From Thiofaba sp039822285 (lineage in GTDB: Bacteria; Pseudomonadota; Gammaproteobacteria; Halothiobacillales; Halothiobacillaceae), in assembly GCF_039822285.1 (NCBI RefSeq), contig NZ_JBAJEY010000004.1:160271-224270 (forward strand): a DNA stretch of 64,000 nt, written 5' to 3'. The first letter of the stretch is position 1; every line of letters starts with the position of its first letter. The position numbers and the translations under genes were made by a program. Positions 1-8,514 of this stretch are shown here, piece after piece. The notes under the pieces are model-generated. The model made no database searches. It worked only from the letters and a program-made list of their open reading frames with translations, and had not been told where the DNA came from.

Positions 1-25
1 AGCAAATGCGCGAGGAATGTCGATC

Positions 26-586
26 ATGGTGCGAATGACCACTCCCCAGGCCGAGCTTGGCTGGCCTGCCCCCGATTTCGAGCTGCCCGGTGTGGATGGG
101 CGGCGCTGGCGGCTTGCAGACTGCCGCGGCGAGCGTGGCACTCTCGTCATGTTTATCTGCAATCACTGCCCCTACGTGCAGGCCATCCTTGATCGCATTA
201 TCCGTGACGCGCGCGAGCTGGTGGGGCACGGGGTGCGGTGCGTGGCGATCAGTGCCAACGATCCCGTCACCTATCCGGAGGACTCCTTTGACAACATGGT
301 CCGCCTAGCGCAGGAGAAGGCTTTCCCCTTCCCCTACCTGTTCGATGAGTCCCAGGACGTGGCCCGTGCCTATGGAGCCGTTTGCACCCCGGACTTCTTT
401 GGCTTCGACGCGGATCTGCGCCTGCGTTACCGCGGTCGTCTGGATGAAAGCCGCAAGGAGCCGCAGCCCGGTGCCCGTCGGGAGCTGTTCGAGGCGATGG
501 TTCAGGTTGCTCGCACCGGCGAGGGGCCGGCCGAGCAATGGCCGAGCATGGGGTGCTCGATCAAATGGCGCGGCGAGGGCGGATGA
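26..586 (+). CDS. Thioredoxin-fold (AhpC/TSA-like) family protein
   Basis: A protein of about 186 residues with a thioredoxin fold. It opens with a peroxiredoxin-like stretch (APDFELPGVDG) and carries a CNHC motif (Cys45 and Cys48) followed by PYV, as in the thioredoxin-family proteins related to alkyl hydroperoxide reductase. A redox or peroxidase role in the cytoplasm is inferred; no signal peptide is seen. I chose the ATG at 26 because GAGGA lies at a good distance before it. The ATG at 17 sits too close to that site, and the ATG at 35 is another possibility. It reads toward tkt but is separated from it by about 160 bases, so co-transcription is uncertain. Confidence 0.75.
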   Translation: MVRMTTPQAELGWPAPDFELPGVDGRRWRLADCRGERGTLVMFICNHCPYVQAILDRIIRDARELVGHGVRCVAISANDPVTYPEDSFDNMVRLAQEKAFPFPYLFDESQDVARAYGAVCTPDFFGFDADLRLRYRGRLDESRKEPQPGARRELFEAMVQVARTGEGPAEQWPSMGCSIKWRGEGG

Positions 587-744
587 GCTTGTGTCGGCCG
601 CAAGGTCAGCCAGGTTGCCCGATTGGATGAACTGATGGAAAATGCGGGCAACTTTGTCCCTTGAGGATTGCGCCTGCCCGCGATCCCGGGACCGCCTCGC
701 CGGGGCAAGATTTCCTTTCTCAACATTCGTTTAGGAGACCCCGC

Positions 745-2739
745 ATGCCGACTCGTCGCGAGCTTGCGAATGCCATCCGTGCCCTCAGCATGGATGCGGT
801 GCAGAAGGCCAAGTCCGGTCACCCGGGCGCCCCGATGGGCATGGCCGATATCGCCGAAGTCCTGTGGAACAGCCACATGAAGTACAACCCGGGCAATGCC
901 AAATGGGTTGATCGTGACCGTTTCGTGCTGTCCAACGGCCACGGCTCGATGTTGATCTATTCCCTGCTGCACCTGACCGGTTTCGACCTCAGCATGGAAG
1001 ACATCAAGAACTTCCGTCAGCTGCATTCCAAGACCGCGGGGCACCCCGAGTACGGCTATGCCGACGGCATCGAAACCACCACCGGTCCGCTGGGGCAGGG
1101 CATCACCAACGCGGTGGGCATGGCCATTGCCGAGCGCACCCTGGCCGCCCATTTCAACCGTCCGGGGCACACCATCGTCGACCATCACACCTACGTGTTC
1201 ATGGGCGACGGCTGCCTGATGGAGGGCCTGTCCCACGAAGCCTGCGCCATGGCCGGCACCCTGGGGCTCGGCAAGCTGATCGCCTTCTGGGACGACAACG
1301 ACATCTCCATCGACGGTCACATCAACGACTGGATGGAGCGTGACGTGGCCGGCCGCTTCGAGTCCTACAACTGGCATGTCATCCGCAACGTCGACGGCCA
1401 TGACCCCGAGGCGGTGGATGCCGCCATCCGTGCCGCCAAGGCCGTCACCGACAAGCCGTCCCTGATCTGCACCCGCACCATCATCGGTTACGGCTCGCCC
1501 AATCTGTGCGGCAGCCACGACTGCCACGGCGCCCCGCTGGGCGAGGCCGAGATCGCCGCCGCGCGCGAATTCCTCAAGTGGCCGCATGAGCCGTTCGTGA
1601 TCCCGCAGGAGATCTACGACGGCTGGGATCATCGCGCGAAGGGTGCCAAGGACGAGGCCGAGTGGCAGGCGCGCTTCGACGCCTACGCTGCTGAGTACCC
1701 GGAATTGGCCGCCGAGTTCACCCGCCGCATGGCGGGCGAGCTGCCGGCCAACTTCGTCGCCGAGATGGACAAGTTCATCGCCAAGGTCCAGGCGGAGATG
1801 CCGAACATCGCCTCCCGCAAGGCCTCGCAGAACGCCATCGAGGCTATGGGCCCGGTCGTGCCCGAGCTGTTCGGCGGTTCCGCCGACCTGACCGGCTCCA
1901 ACCTGACCAACTGGTCCGGTACCGTCAAGGTCAACCATGACAACGCCAACGGCAACTATATCTCCTGGGGCGTGCGCGAGTTCGGCATGGCCCACATGAT
2001 GAATGGCATGGTCCTGCACGGCGGCTTCAAGGTCTACGGCGGCACTTTCCTGATGTTCATGGAGTTCATGCGCAACGCCCTGCGCATGTCCGCCCTGATG
2101 AAGATCCCGACCATCTACGTCTACACCCACGACTCCATCGGTCTGGGCGAGGACGGCCCGACCCACCAACCGGTCGAGCAGCTCGCCACCATGCGCATGA
2201 TCCCGCGCTTCCACACCTGGCGCGCCTGCGACGCGATCGAGTCCGCCGTGTCCTGGAAGATGGCCATGCTGCGCAAGGACGGCCCCACCGCGCTGGTGTT
2301 CTCGCGCCAGAACCTCAAGCCGATGGCGCGTACCCCCGAGCAGGTCAAGCTGATCGAGAAGGGCGGCTACGTGCTCAAGGATGCCGCCGGCAAGCCCGAC
2401 CTGATCATCATCGCCACCGGCTCCGAGGTGGAGCTCGCCATGAACGCCGCCGAGGTGCTGGAAGGCAAGGGCAAGAAGATCCGCGTGGTCTCCATGCCGT
2501 CCACCTGCGTGTTCGATACCCAGGACAAGGCCTACCGTGACTCCGTGCTCATCCCGGGCGTCAAGCGCGTGGCCGTCGAGGCCGGCGTGACCGCCTTCTG
2601 GGCCAAGTACGTCGGTCTGGATGGCGCCGTGGTTGGTATCGACACCTTCGGCGAATCCGCGCCGGCGGGCGAACTGTTCAAGCAGTTCGGTTTCACCGTC
2701 GAGAACGTGGTCAAGACCTGCGAGTCCGTGCTGGCCTGA
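745..2739 (+). CDS. tkt: Transketolase
   Basis: Transketolase of 664 residues. It transfers two-carbon units between sugar phosphates using thiamine diphosphate, in the regenerative part of the Calvin cycle and in the pentose phosphate pathway. The N-terminal region shows the family signature (KSGHPGAPMGMADIAE), followed by SNGHGSMLIYSLLH and GPLGQGITNAVGMA. The thiamine-binding GDGCLMEG stretch and the pyrimidine-domain motif GLGEDGPTHQPVEQLA are intact. An in-frame extension upstream to 661 exists, but TTAGGAGA sits just before the ATG at 745 and family alignments begin at PTRRELANAIR. It heads the run tkt-gap-pgk-pyk-fba, as in autotrophic Gammaproteobacteria. Confidence 0.97.
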   Translation: MPTRRELANAIRALSMDAVQKAKSGHPGAPMGMADIAEVLWNSHMKYNPGNAKWVDRDRFVLSNGHGSMLIYSLLHLTGFDLSMEDIKNFRQLHSKTAGHPEYGYADGIETTTGPLGQGITNAVGMAIAERTLAAHFNRPGHTIVDHHTYVFMGDGCLMEGLSHEACAMAGTLGLGKLIAFWDDNDISIDGHINDWMERDVAGRFESYNWHVIRNVDGHDPEAVDAAIRAAKAVTDKPSLICTRTIIGYGSPNLCGSHDCHGAPLGEAEIAAAREFLKWPHEPFVIPQEIYDGWDHRAKGAKDEAEWQARFDAYAAEYPELAAEFTRRMAGELPANFVAEMDKFIAKVQAEMPNIASRKASQNAIEAMGPVVPELFGGSADLTGSNLTNWSGTVKVNHDNANGNYISWGVREFGMAHMMNGMVLHGGFKVYGGTFLMFMEFMRNALRMSALMKIPTIYVYTHDSIGLGEDGPTHQPVEQLATMRMIPRFHTWRACDAIESAVSWKMAMLRKDGPTALVFSRQNLKPMARTPEQVKLIEKGGYVLKDAAGKPDLIIIATGSEVELAMNAAEVLEGKGKKIRVVSMPSTCVFDTQDKAYRDSVLIPGVKRVAVEAGVTAFWAKYVGLDGAVVGIDTFGESAPAGELFKQFGFTVENVVKTCESVLA

Positions 2740-2821
2740 TCCAGTCGCTCGAGCGGGCGGCCGGCCCTGCGCTGACCGCCCGCGCAACAATTCCAATGAT
2801 CCGTCACAGGAGCAAGTAAAA

Positions 2822-3820
2822 ATGGCAATCCGCGTTGGTATCAACGGCTTCGGCCGCATCGGTCGCATGGTGTTCCGTGCCGCTGCCCAGGACTTCCCGG
2901 AAATCGAGATCGTCGCGATCAACGACCTGCTCGAGCCGGACTACCTGGCCTACATGCTCAAGCACGACTCCGTGCACGGCCGCTTCAAGGGTGACGTCTC
3001 CGTCGAAGGCAACTACATGGTCGTCAACGGCAAGAAGATCCGTCTGACTGCCGAGCGTGATCCGGCCAACCTGAAGTGGGACGAAGTCGGCGTGGACGTG
3101 GTTGTCGAGTCCACCGGCTTCTTCCTGACCGAAGAGTCCTGCCAGGCCCACATCAAGGCCGGTGCCAAGAAAGTGGTCCAGTCCGCCCCGTCCAAGGACG
3201 CCACCCCGATGTTCGTCTACGGCGTGAACCACACCACCTACGCCGGTCAGGCCATCATCTCCGCCGCGTCCTGCACCACCAACGGCCTGGCGCCGATGGC
3301 CAAGGTGCTGAACGACAAGTTCGGCATCAAGCGTGGCCTGATGACCACCGTGCACGCCGCCACCGCCACCCAGAAGACCGTTGACGGCCCGTCCTCCAAG
3401 GACTGGCGCGGTGGTCGCGGCATCCTGGAGAACATCATCCCGTCCTCCACCGGTGCCGCCAAGGCCGTGGGCGTGGTGCTGCCGGAGCTCAAGGGCAAGC
3501 TGACCGGTATGGCCTTCCGCGTTCCGACCTCTGACGTGTCTGTCGTTGACCTGACCGTCGAGCTGAACAAGGAAGCCACCTACGCTGACATCTGTGCCGC
3601 CATGAAGGCCGCCTCCGAAGGTGAACTGAAGGGCGTGCTGGGTTACACCGAGGATGCGGTGGTTTCCACCGACTTCCGCGGCGTGAGCGCCCCGTCCGTG
3701 TTCGATGCCACCGCCGGCATCATGCTCGACCCGACCTTCGTCAAGCTGGTCGCCTGGTACGACAACGAGTACGGCTACACCTGCAACCTGATGCGCATGG
3801 TTCGCCACATCGCTCAGTAA
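2822..3820 (+). CDS. gap: Glyceraldehyde-3-phosphate dehydrogenase, type I
   Basis: Phosphorylating GAPDH of 332 residues, interconverting glyceraldehyde 3-phosphate and 1,3-bisphosphoglycerate. The Rossmann start MAIRVGINGFGRIGR, the catalytic ASCTTN with Cys151 and the C-terminal WYDNEYGY are all present. Asp35 after the second strand (AINDL) favours NAD(H), although Calvin-cycle enzymes can accept both cofactors. An in-frame extension reaching into tkt is ignored because GGAGCAAGTAAAA precedes the ATG at 2822. The gap behind tkt is 82 bases. A strong hairpin terminator follows at once, so tkt-gap may end there while pgk-pyk start anew. Confidence 0.97.
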   Translation: MAIRVGINGFGRIGRMVFRAAAQDFPEIEIVAINDLLEPDYLAYMLKHDSVHGRFKGDVSVEGNYMVVNGKKIRLTAERDPANLKWDEVGVDVVVESTGFFLTEESCQAHIKAGAKKVVQSAPSKDATPMFVYGVNHTTYAGQAIISAASCTTNGLAPMAKVLNDKFGIKRGLMTTVHAATATQKTVDGPSSKDWRGGRGILENIIPSSTGAAKAVGVVLPELKGKLTGMAFRVPTSDVSVVDLTVELNKEATYADICAAMKAASEGELKGVLGYTEDAVVSTDFRGVSAPSVFDATAGIMLDPTFVKLVAWYDNEYGYTCNLMRMVRHIAQ

Positions 3821-3835
3821 CCCGCAGGGTCGAAG

Positions 3836-3860
3836 AGGGGGAGTATGCTCCCCCTTTTTT
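3836..3860 (+). terminator. Rho-independent terminator after gap
   Basis: An 8-bp perfect stem (AGGGGGAG with CTCCCCCT) closes a TATG loop and is followed by six T. It lies 15 bases after the gap stop codon. Confidence 0.92.
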
Positions 3861-3874
3861 CCGTCCCGGGAGCC

Positions 3875-3905
3875 ATCGGTTAAGCCCGCCACCGGCTTAA
3901 CCGAT
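3875..3905. promoter_or_regulatory. Perfect 12-bp inverted repeat between gap and pgk
   Basis: ATCGGTTAAGCC at 3875-3886 is mirrored exactly by GGCTTAACCGAT at 3894-3905 around a 7-base loop. It lies after the gap terminator and 37 bases before the pgk start. There is no long T-run behind it, so it is either an operator/leader structure for pgk-pyk or a back-up terminator; I cannot decide which. Confidence 0.6.
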
Positions 3906-3942
3906 TGTTTCCACGTCTTTGCCCGTATTGAAGGAGAACGAC

Positions 3943-5121
3943 ATGTCCGTCATCAAGATGACCGATCTCGATCTGGCCGGTAAGCGCGTCCTGATCCGCG
4001 CCGACCTCAACGTCCCCGTCAAGGACGGCAAGGTCACCTCGGATGTCCGCATCCGCGCCACCCTGCCGACCATCGAGCACGCGCTGAAGGCCGGCGCCAA
4101 GGTCATGGTCATGTCGCACCTGGGCCGTCCGACCGAGGGCGAGTACAGCGAGGAGAACTCCACCCAGCCGGTCGCCGAGCACATGAGCAAGCTGCTGGGC
4201 AAGCCGGTGCGTCTGGTCAAGGATTACCTCAACGGCGTCGAAGTCGGCGCGGGCGAGGTCGTGCTGTTCGAGAACGTCCGCTTCAACGTGGGCGAGAAGA
4301 AGAATGCCGATGACCTGGCCAAGAAGTATGCCGCGCTGTGCGATGTGTTCGTGATGGACGCCTTCGGCACCGCTCACCGCGCCGAAGCCTCCACCCACGG
4401 CGTGGCCAAGTATGCCCCCATCGCCTGTGCCGGCCCGCTGCTCGCCGCCGAGCTCGAGGCCCTGGGCAAGGCCCTGCAGGCCCCTGCCCGTCCGCTGGCC
4501 GCCATCGTGGCCGGCTCCAAGGTCTCCACCAAGCTGACCATCCTCGACTCCATGTCCGAGAAGGTCGACAACCTGATCGTCGGCGGTGGCATCGCCAACA
4601 CCTTCATGCTGGCCGCCGGCCTGCCGATCGGCAAGTCGCTGGCCGAGCCGGACCTGGTTGCCGAGGCCAAGAAGATCATGGACAAGATGGCAGCCCGTGG
4701 CGCCACCGTGCCGGTCCCGGTGGACGTGGTCTGCGCCAAGGAGTTCTCCCCGACGGCTGAGGCGACCGTCAAGGACGTCAAGGATGTGGCCGCCGACGAC
4801 ATGATCCTCGACATCGGCCCCAAGACCGCCCAGATGCTGGCCGACAGCCTCAAGGCCGCCGGCACCATCGTCTGGAACGGCCCGGTCGGCGTGTTCGAGT
4901 TCGACCAGTTCGGCAACGGTACCAAGACCCTGGCCATGGCGATCGCCGAATCCAAGGCCTTCTCCATCGCCGGTGGCGGCGACACCCTGGCGGCGGTCGA
5001 CAAGTACGGCATCGCCGACAAGGTCAGCTACATCTCCACCGGCGGCGGCGCCTTCCTCGAGTTCCTCGAGGGCAAGGTCCTGCCGGCCGTCGCGATCCTG
5101 GAAGAACGCGCCAAGGGTTGA
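3943..5121 (+). CDS. pgk: Phosphoglycerate kinase
   Basis: Phosphoglycerate kinase of 392 residues, phosphorylating 3-phosphoglycerate (the RubisCO product) with ATP in the Calvin cycle, or making ATP in glycolysis. Clear family motifs are KRVLIRADLNVPV near the start, MSHLGRP, the hinge region with VAGSKVSTKL, and the C-terminal nucleotide-loop region GGGDTLAAVDKYG. AAGGAGAA is well placed before the ATG at 3943; a longer in-frame start at 3919 lacks such a site. The gene follows a terminator and a 12-bp dyad, which suggests its own promoter, and is followed by pyk after 55 bases. Confidence 0.97.
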   Translation: MSVIKMTDLDLAGKRVLIRADLNVPVKDGKVTSDVRIRATLPTIEHALKAGAKVMVMSHLGRPTEGEYSEENSTQPVAEHMSKLLGKPVRLVKDYLNGVEVGAGEVVLFENVRFNVGEKKNADDLAKKYAALCDVFVMDAFGTAHRAEASTHGVAKYAPIACAGPLLAAELEALGKALQAPARPLAAIVAGSKVSTKLTILDSMSEKVDNLIVGGGIANTFMLAAGLPIGKSLAEPDLVAEAKKIMDKMAARGATVPVPVDVVCAKEFSPTAEATVKDVKDVAADDMILDIGPKTAQMLADSLKAAGTIVWNGPVGVFEFDQFGNGTKTLAMAIAESKAFSIAGGGDTLAAVDKYGIADKVSYISTGGGAFLEFLEGKVLPAVAILEERAKG

Positions 5122-5176
5122 TCCCTGCTCCCTGGCCAAGGATGGCCTTCACTCCCTCTCTGAGAGTTGAATACGC

Positions 5177-6625
5177 GTGAAGCGACGCACCAAGATTGTT
5201 GCCACCCTGGGGCCGTCCACCGACAACCCCAAGGTCATTGAGGACCTCATCCGCAATGGCGTGGATGTGGTCCGCCTGAACTTCTCCCACGGCCAGCCTG
5301 AAGATCACATGAACCGCGCCCGCATGGTGCGCGAGGCCGCCACCCGCCTGGGCCGTTACGTCGCCATCCTTGGCGACCTGCAGGGGCCGAAGATCCGCAT
5401 CGACCGCTTCAAGGAAGGGAAGATCTTTCTCGAGGACGGCGCCCCCTTCATCTTCGATGCCGCCCTGGGCAAAGATGATGGCGATCAGGAGCGCGTGGGT
5501 CTGACCTACAAGCAGCTCGTGGACGACGTGCGCGAGGGCGACACCCTGCTGTTGGATGACGGCCGCCTGGTGTTTACCGTCGACCGTGTCACCGGCAGCG
5601 AGATCCACTGCACCACGGTGGTCGGCGGCGTGCTGTCCAACAACAAGGGCATCAACCGCCAGGGCGGTGGCCTGTCCGCCCCCGCCATCACCGCCAAGGA
5701 TCGCGCCGACATCAAGACCGCCGCCGAGATCGGCGTCGACTACATCGCCGTCTCCTTCCCGCGCAGCGCGGCCGACCTGCACGAGGCGCGCAGCCTGCTG
5801 AAGGCGGCGGGTTCCGAGGCCAGCATCGTGGCCAAGGTCGAGCGCGCCGAGGCCGTGCAGTGCATCGACGAGATCATCGAGGCGTCGGATGCCATCATGA
5901 TTGCCCGCGGCGATCTCGGCGTGGAGATCGGCGACGCCGAACTTCCTGCCGTACAGAAGGAGTTCATCCGCAAGGCGCGGGACGCCAAGCGTGCGGTCAT
6001 CACCGCCACGCAGATGATGGAGACCATGATCACCAACCCGATCCCGACCCGGGCGGAGGTGTTCGACGTCGCCAACGCGGTACTGGATGGCACCGATGCG
6101 GTGATGCTCTCCGGCGAAACCGCCTCCGGCAAATACCCGGCGAAGGTGGTGGCCACCATGGCGCACATCTGCGCCCGCGCCGAGAGCCAGATCCAGGCGA
6201 AGATGAGCGTTCCGCCGCTCGATACCCGCTTCGAGCGCGTGGACGAGACCATCGCCATGTCGGCCATGTACGCCGCCAACCATATGGCTGTGCGCGCCCT
6301 GGTGTCCCTGACCGAATCGGGCTCCACCGCCCTGTGGATGTCGCGCGTGAACTCCGCGATCCCGATCTACGCCTTCACCCGGCATGAGGCCACCGCCCGC
6401 CGCGCCGCACTCTACCGCGGGGTGGTTCCGATCCATTTCCCCTATGAGACCACCGATCATGCCGAGGTCAACCGCATGGTGGTGGCCGAGTTGCGCCGTC
6501 GCGAGATCCTCGAGGATGGCGATCTGGTCATCATCACCAAGGGTGACCTGATGGGCGAGATGGGCGGCACGAATGCGATGAAGATCGTGCGCGTCGGCGA
6601 GGTCATCCGTCCCGGCACCGAATGA
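5177..6625 (+). CDS. pyk: Pyruvate kinase
   Basis: Pyruvate kinase of 482 residues, the last glycolytic step from PEP and ADP to pyruvate and ATP. It opens with RRTKIVATLGPST, has NFSHG for the active-site Arg/Asn region, the metal-binding stretch IVAKVERAEAVQ, and the signature MIARGDLGVEIG followed by TATQMMETM. The start is GTG at 5177; the ribosome-binding site (GAGAG) is weak, so lower expression than pgk is possible. Its place between pgk and fba is common in sulfur-oxidising Gammaproteobacteria. Confidence 0.96.
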   Translation: MKRRTKIVATLGPSTDNPKVIEDLIRNGVDVVRLNFSHGQPEDHMNRARMVREAATRLGRYVAILGDLQGPKIRIDRFKEGKIFLEDGAPFIFDAALGKDDGDQERVGLTYKQLVDDVREGDTLLLDDGRLVFTVDRVTGSEIHCTTVVGGVLSNNKGINRQGGGLSAPAITAKDRADIKTAAEIGVDYIAVSFPRSAADLHEARSLLKAAGSEASIVAKVERAEAVQCIDEIIEASDAIMIARGDLGVEIGDAELPAVQKEFIRKARDAKRAVITATQMMETMITNPIPTRAEVFDVANAVLDGTDAVMLSGETASGKYPAKVVATMAHICARAESQIQAKMSVPPLDTRFERVDETIAMSAMYAANHMAVRALVSLTESGSTALWMSRVNSAIPIYAFTRHEATARRAALYRGVVPIHFPYETTDHAEVNRMVVAELRRREILEDGDLVIITKGDLMGEMGGTNAMKIVRVGEVIRPGTE

Positions 6626-6736
6626 GCCCAAGGGGGAGGCGCCCAGTGTGCTTCCCCGCAGGCTTGCGATACACTCGAGCGACTATGCCGCTTGCAACGA
6701 TTCCACTTCACTTGAACCCCTAACAGGAGAACGCAC

Positions 6737-7801
6737 ATGGCACTGATCTCCCTGCGTCAGCTGCTGGACCATGCCGCCGAGAACGGCTACGGCATGCCGG
6801 CCTTCAACGTCAACAACATGGAGCAGATCCACGCGATCATGCAGGCCGCCGACAAGGTCGACAGCCCGGTGATCCTGCAAGGTTCCGCCGGTGCGCGCTC
6901 CTACGCGGGCGAGCCGTTCCTGCGCCACCTGGTGGCTGCTGCGGTCGAGATGTACCCGCACATCCCCATCGTCATGCACCAGGATCACGGTTCCGACCTC
7001 GGCGTGTGCCTGCGCGCCATCCAGTCCGGCTTCAGCTCCGTGATGATGGACGGTTCCCTGATGGCCGACATGAAGACCCCGGCTTCCTACGAGTACAACG
7101 CCGGCATCACCCGCAAGGTCGTCGAGATGGCTCACACCGGTGGTGTGTCCGTCGAGGGCGAGCTGGGCTGCCTGGGCTCCCTCGAGACCGGCAAGATGGG
7201 CGAGGAAGATGGCCACGGTGCGGAAGGCGAGCTGGACCACTCCATGCTGCTGACCGATCCGGAAGAGGCCGCCCAGTTCGTGCGTGACACTGACGTCGAT
7301 GCCCTGGCGATCGCCATCGGTACCTCCCACGGCGCCTACAAGTTCACGCAGAAGCCCACCGGCAAGGTCCTGCGCATCGACCGCGTCAAGGAAATCCATG
7401 CCCGCATCCCGGGCGTGCACCTGGTCATGCACGGCTCGTCCTCCGTGCCGGAAGACTGGCTGGCCATCATCAACAACTACGGCGGCGACATGGGTCAGAC
7501 CTATGGCGTGCCGGTGGATGAAATCGTCGAGGGCATCAAGCACGGCGTGCGCAAGGTGAACATCGACACCGACCTGCGCATGGCCTCCACCGGTGCCATC
7601 CGCAAGCACCTGCACGACAACCCGTCCAACTTCGACCCGCGCAAGTTCCTGAAGGAGTCCACCAAGGCGATGGCCGGTATCTGCCAGGCCCGCTTCGAGG
7701 CCTTCGGTTCCGCGGGCATGGCCTCCAAGATCAAGCCGATCTCCCTGGACGACATGCGCAAGCGTTACGAGTCCGGCTCGCTCAAGCAGCAGGTCAAGTA
7801 A
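6737..7801 (+). CDS. fba: Fructose-bisphosphate aldolase, class II
   Basis: Zinc-dependent class II aldolase of 354 residues (the Calvin-cycle type long named CbbA). It joins dihydroxyacetone phosphate with glyceraldehyde 3-phosphate or erythrose 4-phosphate. It begins MALISLRQLLDHAAENGYGMPAFN, shows the metal and base region HQDHGSDL, EGELGCLG, the GTSHGAYKF zinc-ligand stretch and NIDTDLRMA near the end. ACAGGAGAA precedes the ATG. About 110 bases separate it from pyk, so a separate promoter is possible. A strong terminator follows. Confidence 0.96.
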   Translation: MALISLRQLLDHAAENGYGMPAFNVNNMEQIHAIMQAADKVDSPVILQGSAGARSYAGEPFLRHLVAAAVEMYPHIPIVMHQDHGSDLGVCLRAIQSGFSSVMMDGSLMADMKTPASYEYNAGITRKVVEMAHTGGVSVEGELGCLGSLETGKMGEEDGHGAEGELDHSMLLTDPEEAAQFVRDTDVDALAIAIGTSHGAYKFTQKPTGKVLRIDRVKEIHARIPGVHLVMHGSSSVPEDWLAIINNYGGDMGQTYGVPVDEIVEGIKHGVRKVNIDTDLRMASTGAIRKHLHDNPSNFDPRKFLKESTKAMAGICQARFEAFGSAGMASKIKPISLDDMRKRYESGSLKQQVK

Positions 7802-7825
7802 TCGCCTGGCGATTGCACCCTTCAG

Positions 7826-7851
7826 AAAGCGGCCTCCGGGCCGCTTTTTTT
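7826..7851 (+). terminator. Rho-independent terminator after fba
   Basis: The hairpin AGCGGCC / GGCCGCT with a 4-base loop is preceded by A residues and followed by seven T. It lies about 25 bases after the fba stop codon and closes the glycolysis/Calvin block. Confidence 0.92.
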
Positions 7852-7873
7852 GTGCCCGGGTTGCGGGAGTCCG

Positions 7874-7933
7874 CTGCACGGAGATGGGGCGTCCATCCCC
7901 GCAAGGGGCGGCAGCCGCCCCATCTCTGTGCAG
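7874..7933. repeat. Long hairpin with 18-base arms downstream of fba
   Basis: CTGCACGGAGATGGGGCG (7874-7891) pairs with 7916-7933 over 18 positions with a single G-U-type mismatch. Inside sits a second stem, CCCC-GCAA-GGGG, with a GNRA-type loop. A further hairpin (CGAGGGG at 7951, CCCCTCG at 7969) follows. The stretch 7852-8049 holds no gene. It may be a REP/MITE-type element or the folded leader of the next small gene. Confidence 0.6.
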
Positions 7934-8049
7934 GGGGCGGTGCATCCAGTCGAGGGGAATGGTTGTCGCCCCTCGCACAGCAGCCTTGGCAGGGGCAGCC
8001 GGAGAATGGTCCGAGAGTTGCAAGTAGATTTGTAACGGGAGGACCGCCG

Positions 8050-8358
8050 ATGGACAGCAACACGATGCAAAAACTGGCGCGCTTCAAGATCATGGCGCGC
8101 CGCCTGGGGGGCTTTAACGTGGACATCTTCCGCATGGCCCAGGAACCGTCCCATGCGCGCGAGATGCTGCAACGTGCGCAGGAGGTCGAGAGCGAAAACC
8201 TGATCCTGCTGGCGATGGAGCTCTACGAGGCCCTGGGCCTGTTGGAGGAGAAGCAGCCCAGGCTTTCGTCGAAGCAGGCTGAAGTAAACCCAAAGGATGG
8301 GCCAAAGGATGGTGGAGACAAGGAGCGCAGTCGATACGTCTTTGGAGCGCGGGGGTAG
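8050..8358 (+). CDS. Small hypothetical protein (102 aa)
   Basis: I do not recognise this family. The ATG at 8050 has an excellent GGGAGGA site before it, so translation is likely. The first about 75 residues are amphipathic and helix-forming (ARFKIMARRLGGFNVDIFRMAQ, then REMLQRAQEVESENLILLAMELYEALGLLEE). The last 25 residues are polar and lysine-rich with a repeated KDGPKDGG segment, probably disordered. No signal peptide or membrane span is seen, so it is probably cytoplasmic. It lies alone between the fba hairpin region and mgtA. Confidence 0.5.
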   Translation: MDSNTMQKLARFKIMARRLGGFNVDIFRMAQEPSHAREMLQRAQEVESENLILLAMELYEALGLLEEKQPRLSSKQAEVNPKDGPKDGGDKERSRYVFGARG

Positions 8359-8514
8359 CCGATACGGTGGCCTGGGAAGGCCCAGCCTAACCACCCACAG
8401 CGCAAAATCGGTTTCTGGCTGGGGGAGGGGCGGTCAGGACGACGTCCATTTCGCTGAACTTCATTGAACTGTTGCGTCGTTCGGGCAAACTCGCAAGAAA
8501 CCGGAGGCGAGTGC

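Noticed and set aside
502..2922. Very long open frame antisense to transketolase
   Set aside because: It mirrors tkt in a GC-rich genome, is rich in Gly/Ala/His/Val repeats, and has no ribosome-binding site or family motif. Similar antisense frames at 2804-3892, 3880-5139, 5024-6631 and 41-48 kb were rejected for the same reason.
8359..8514. Mg2+-sensing leader before mgtA
   Set aside because: I could not find a short leader ORF or convincing alternative hairpins in these 155 bases.
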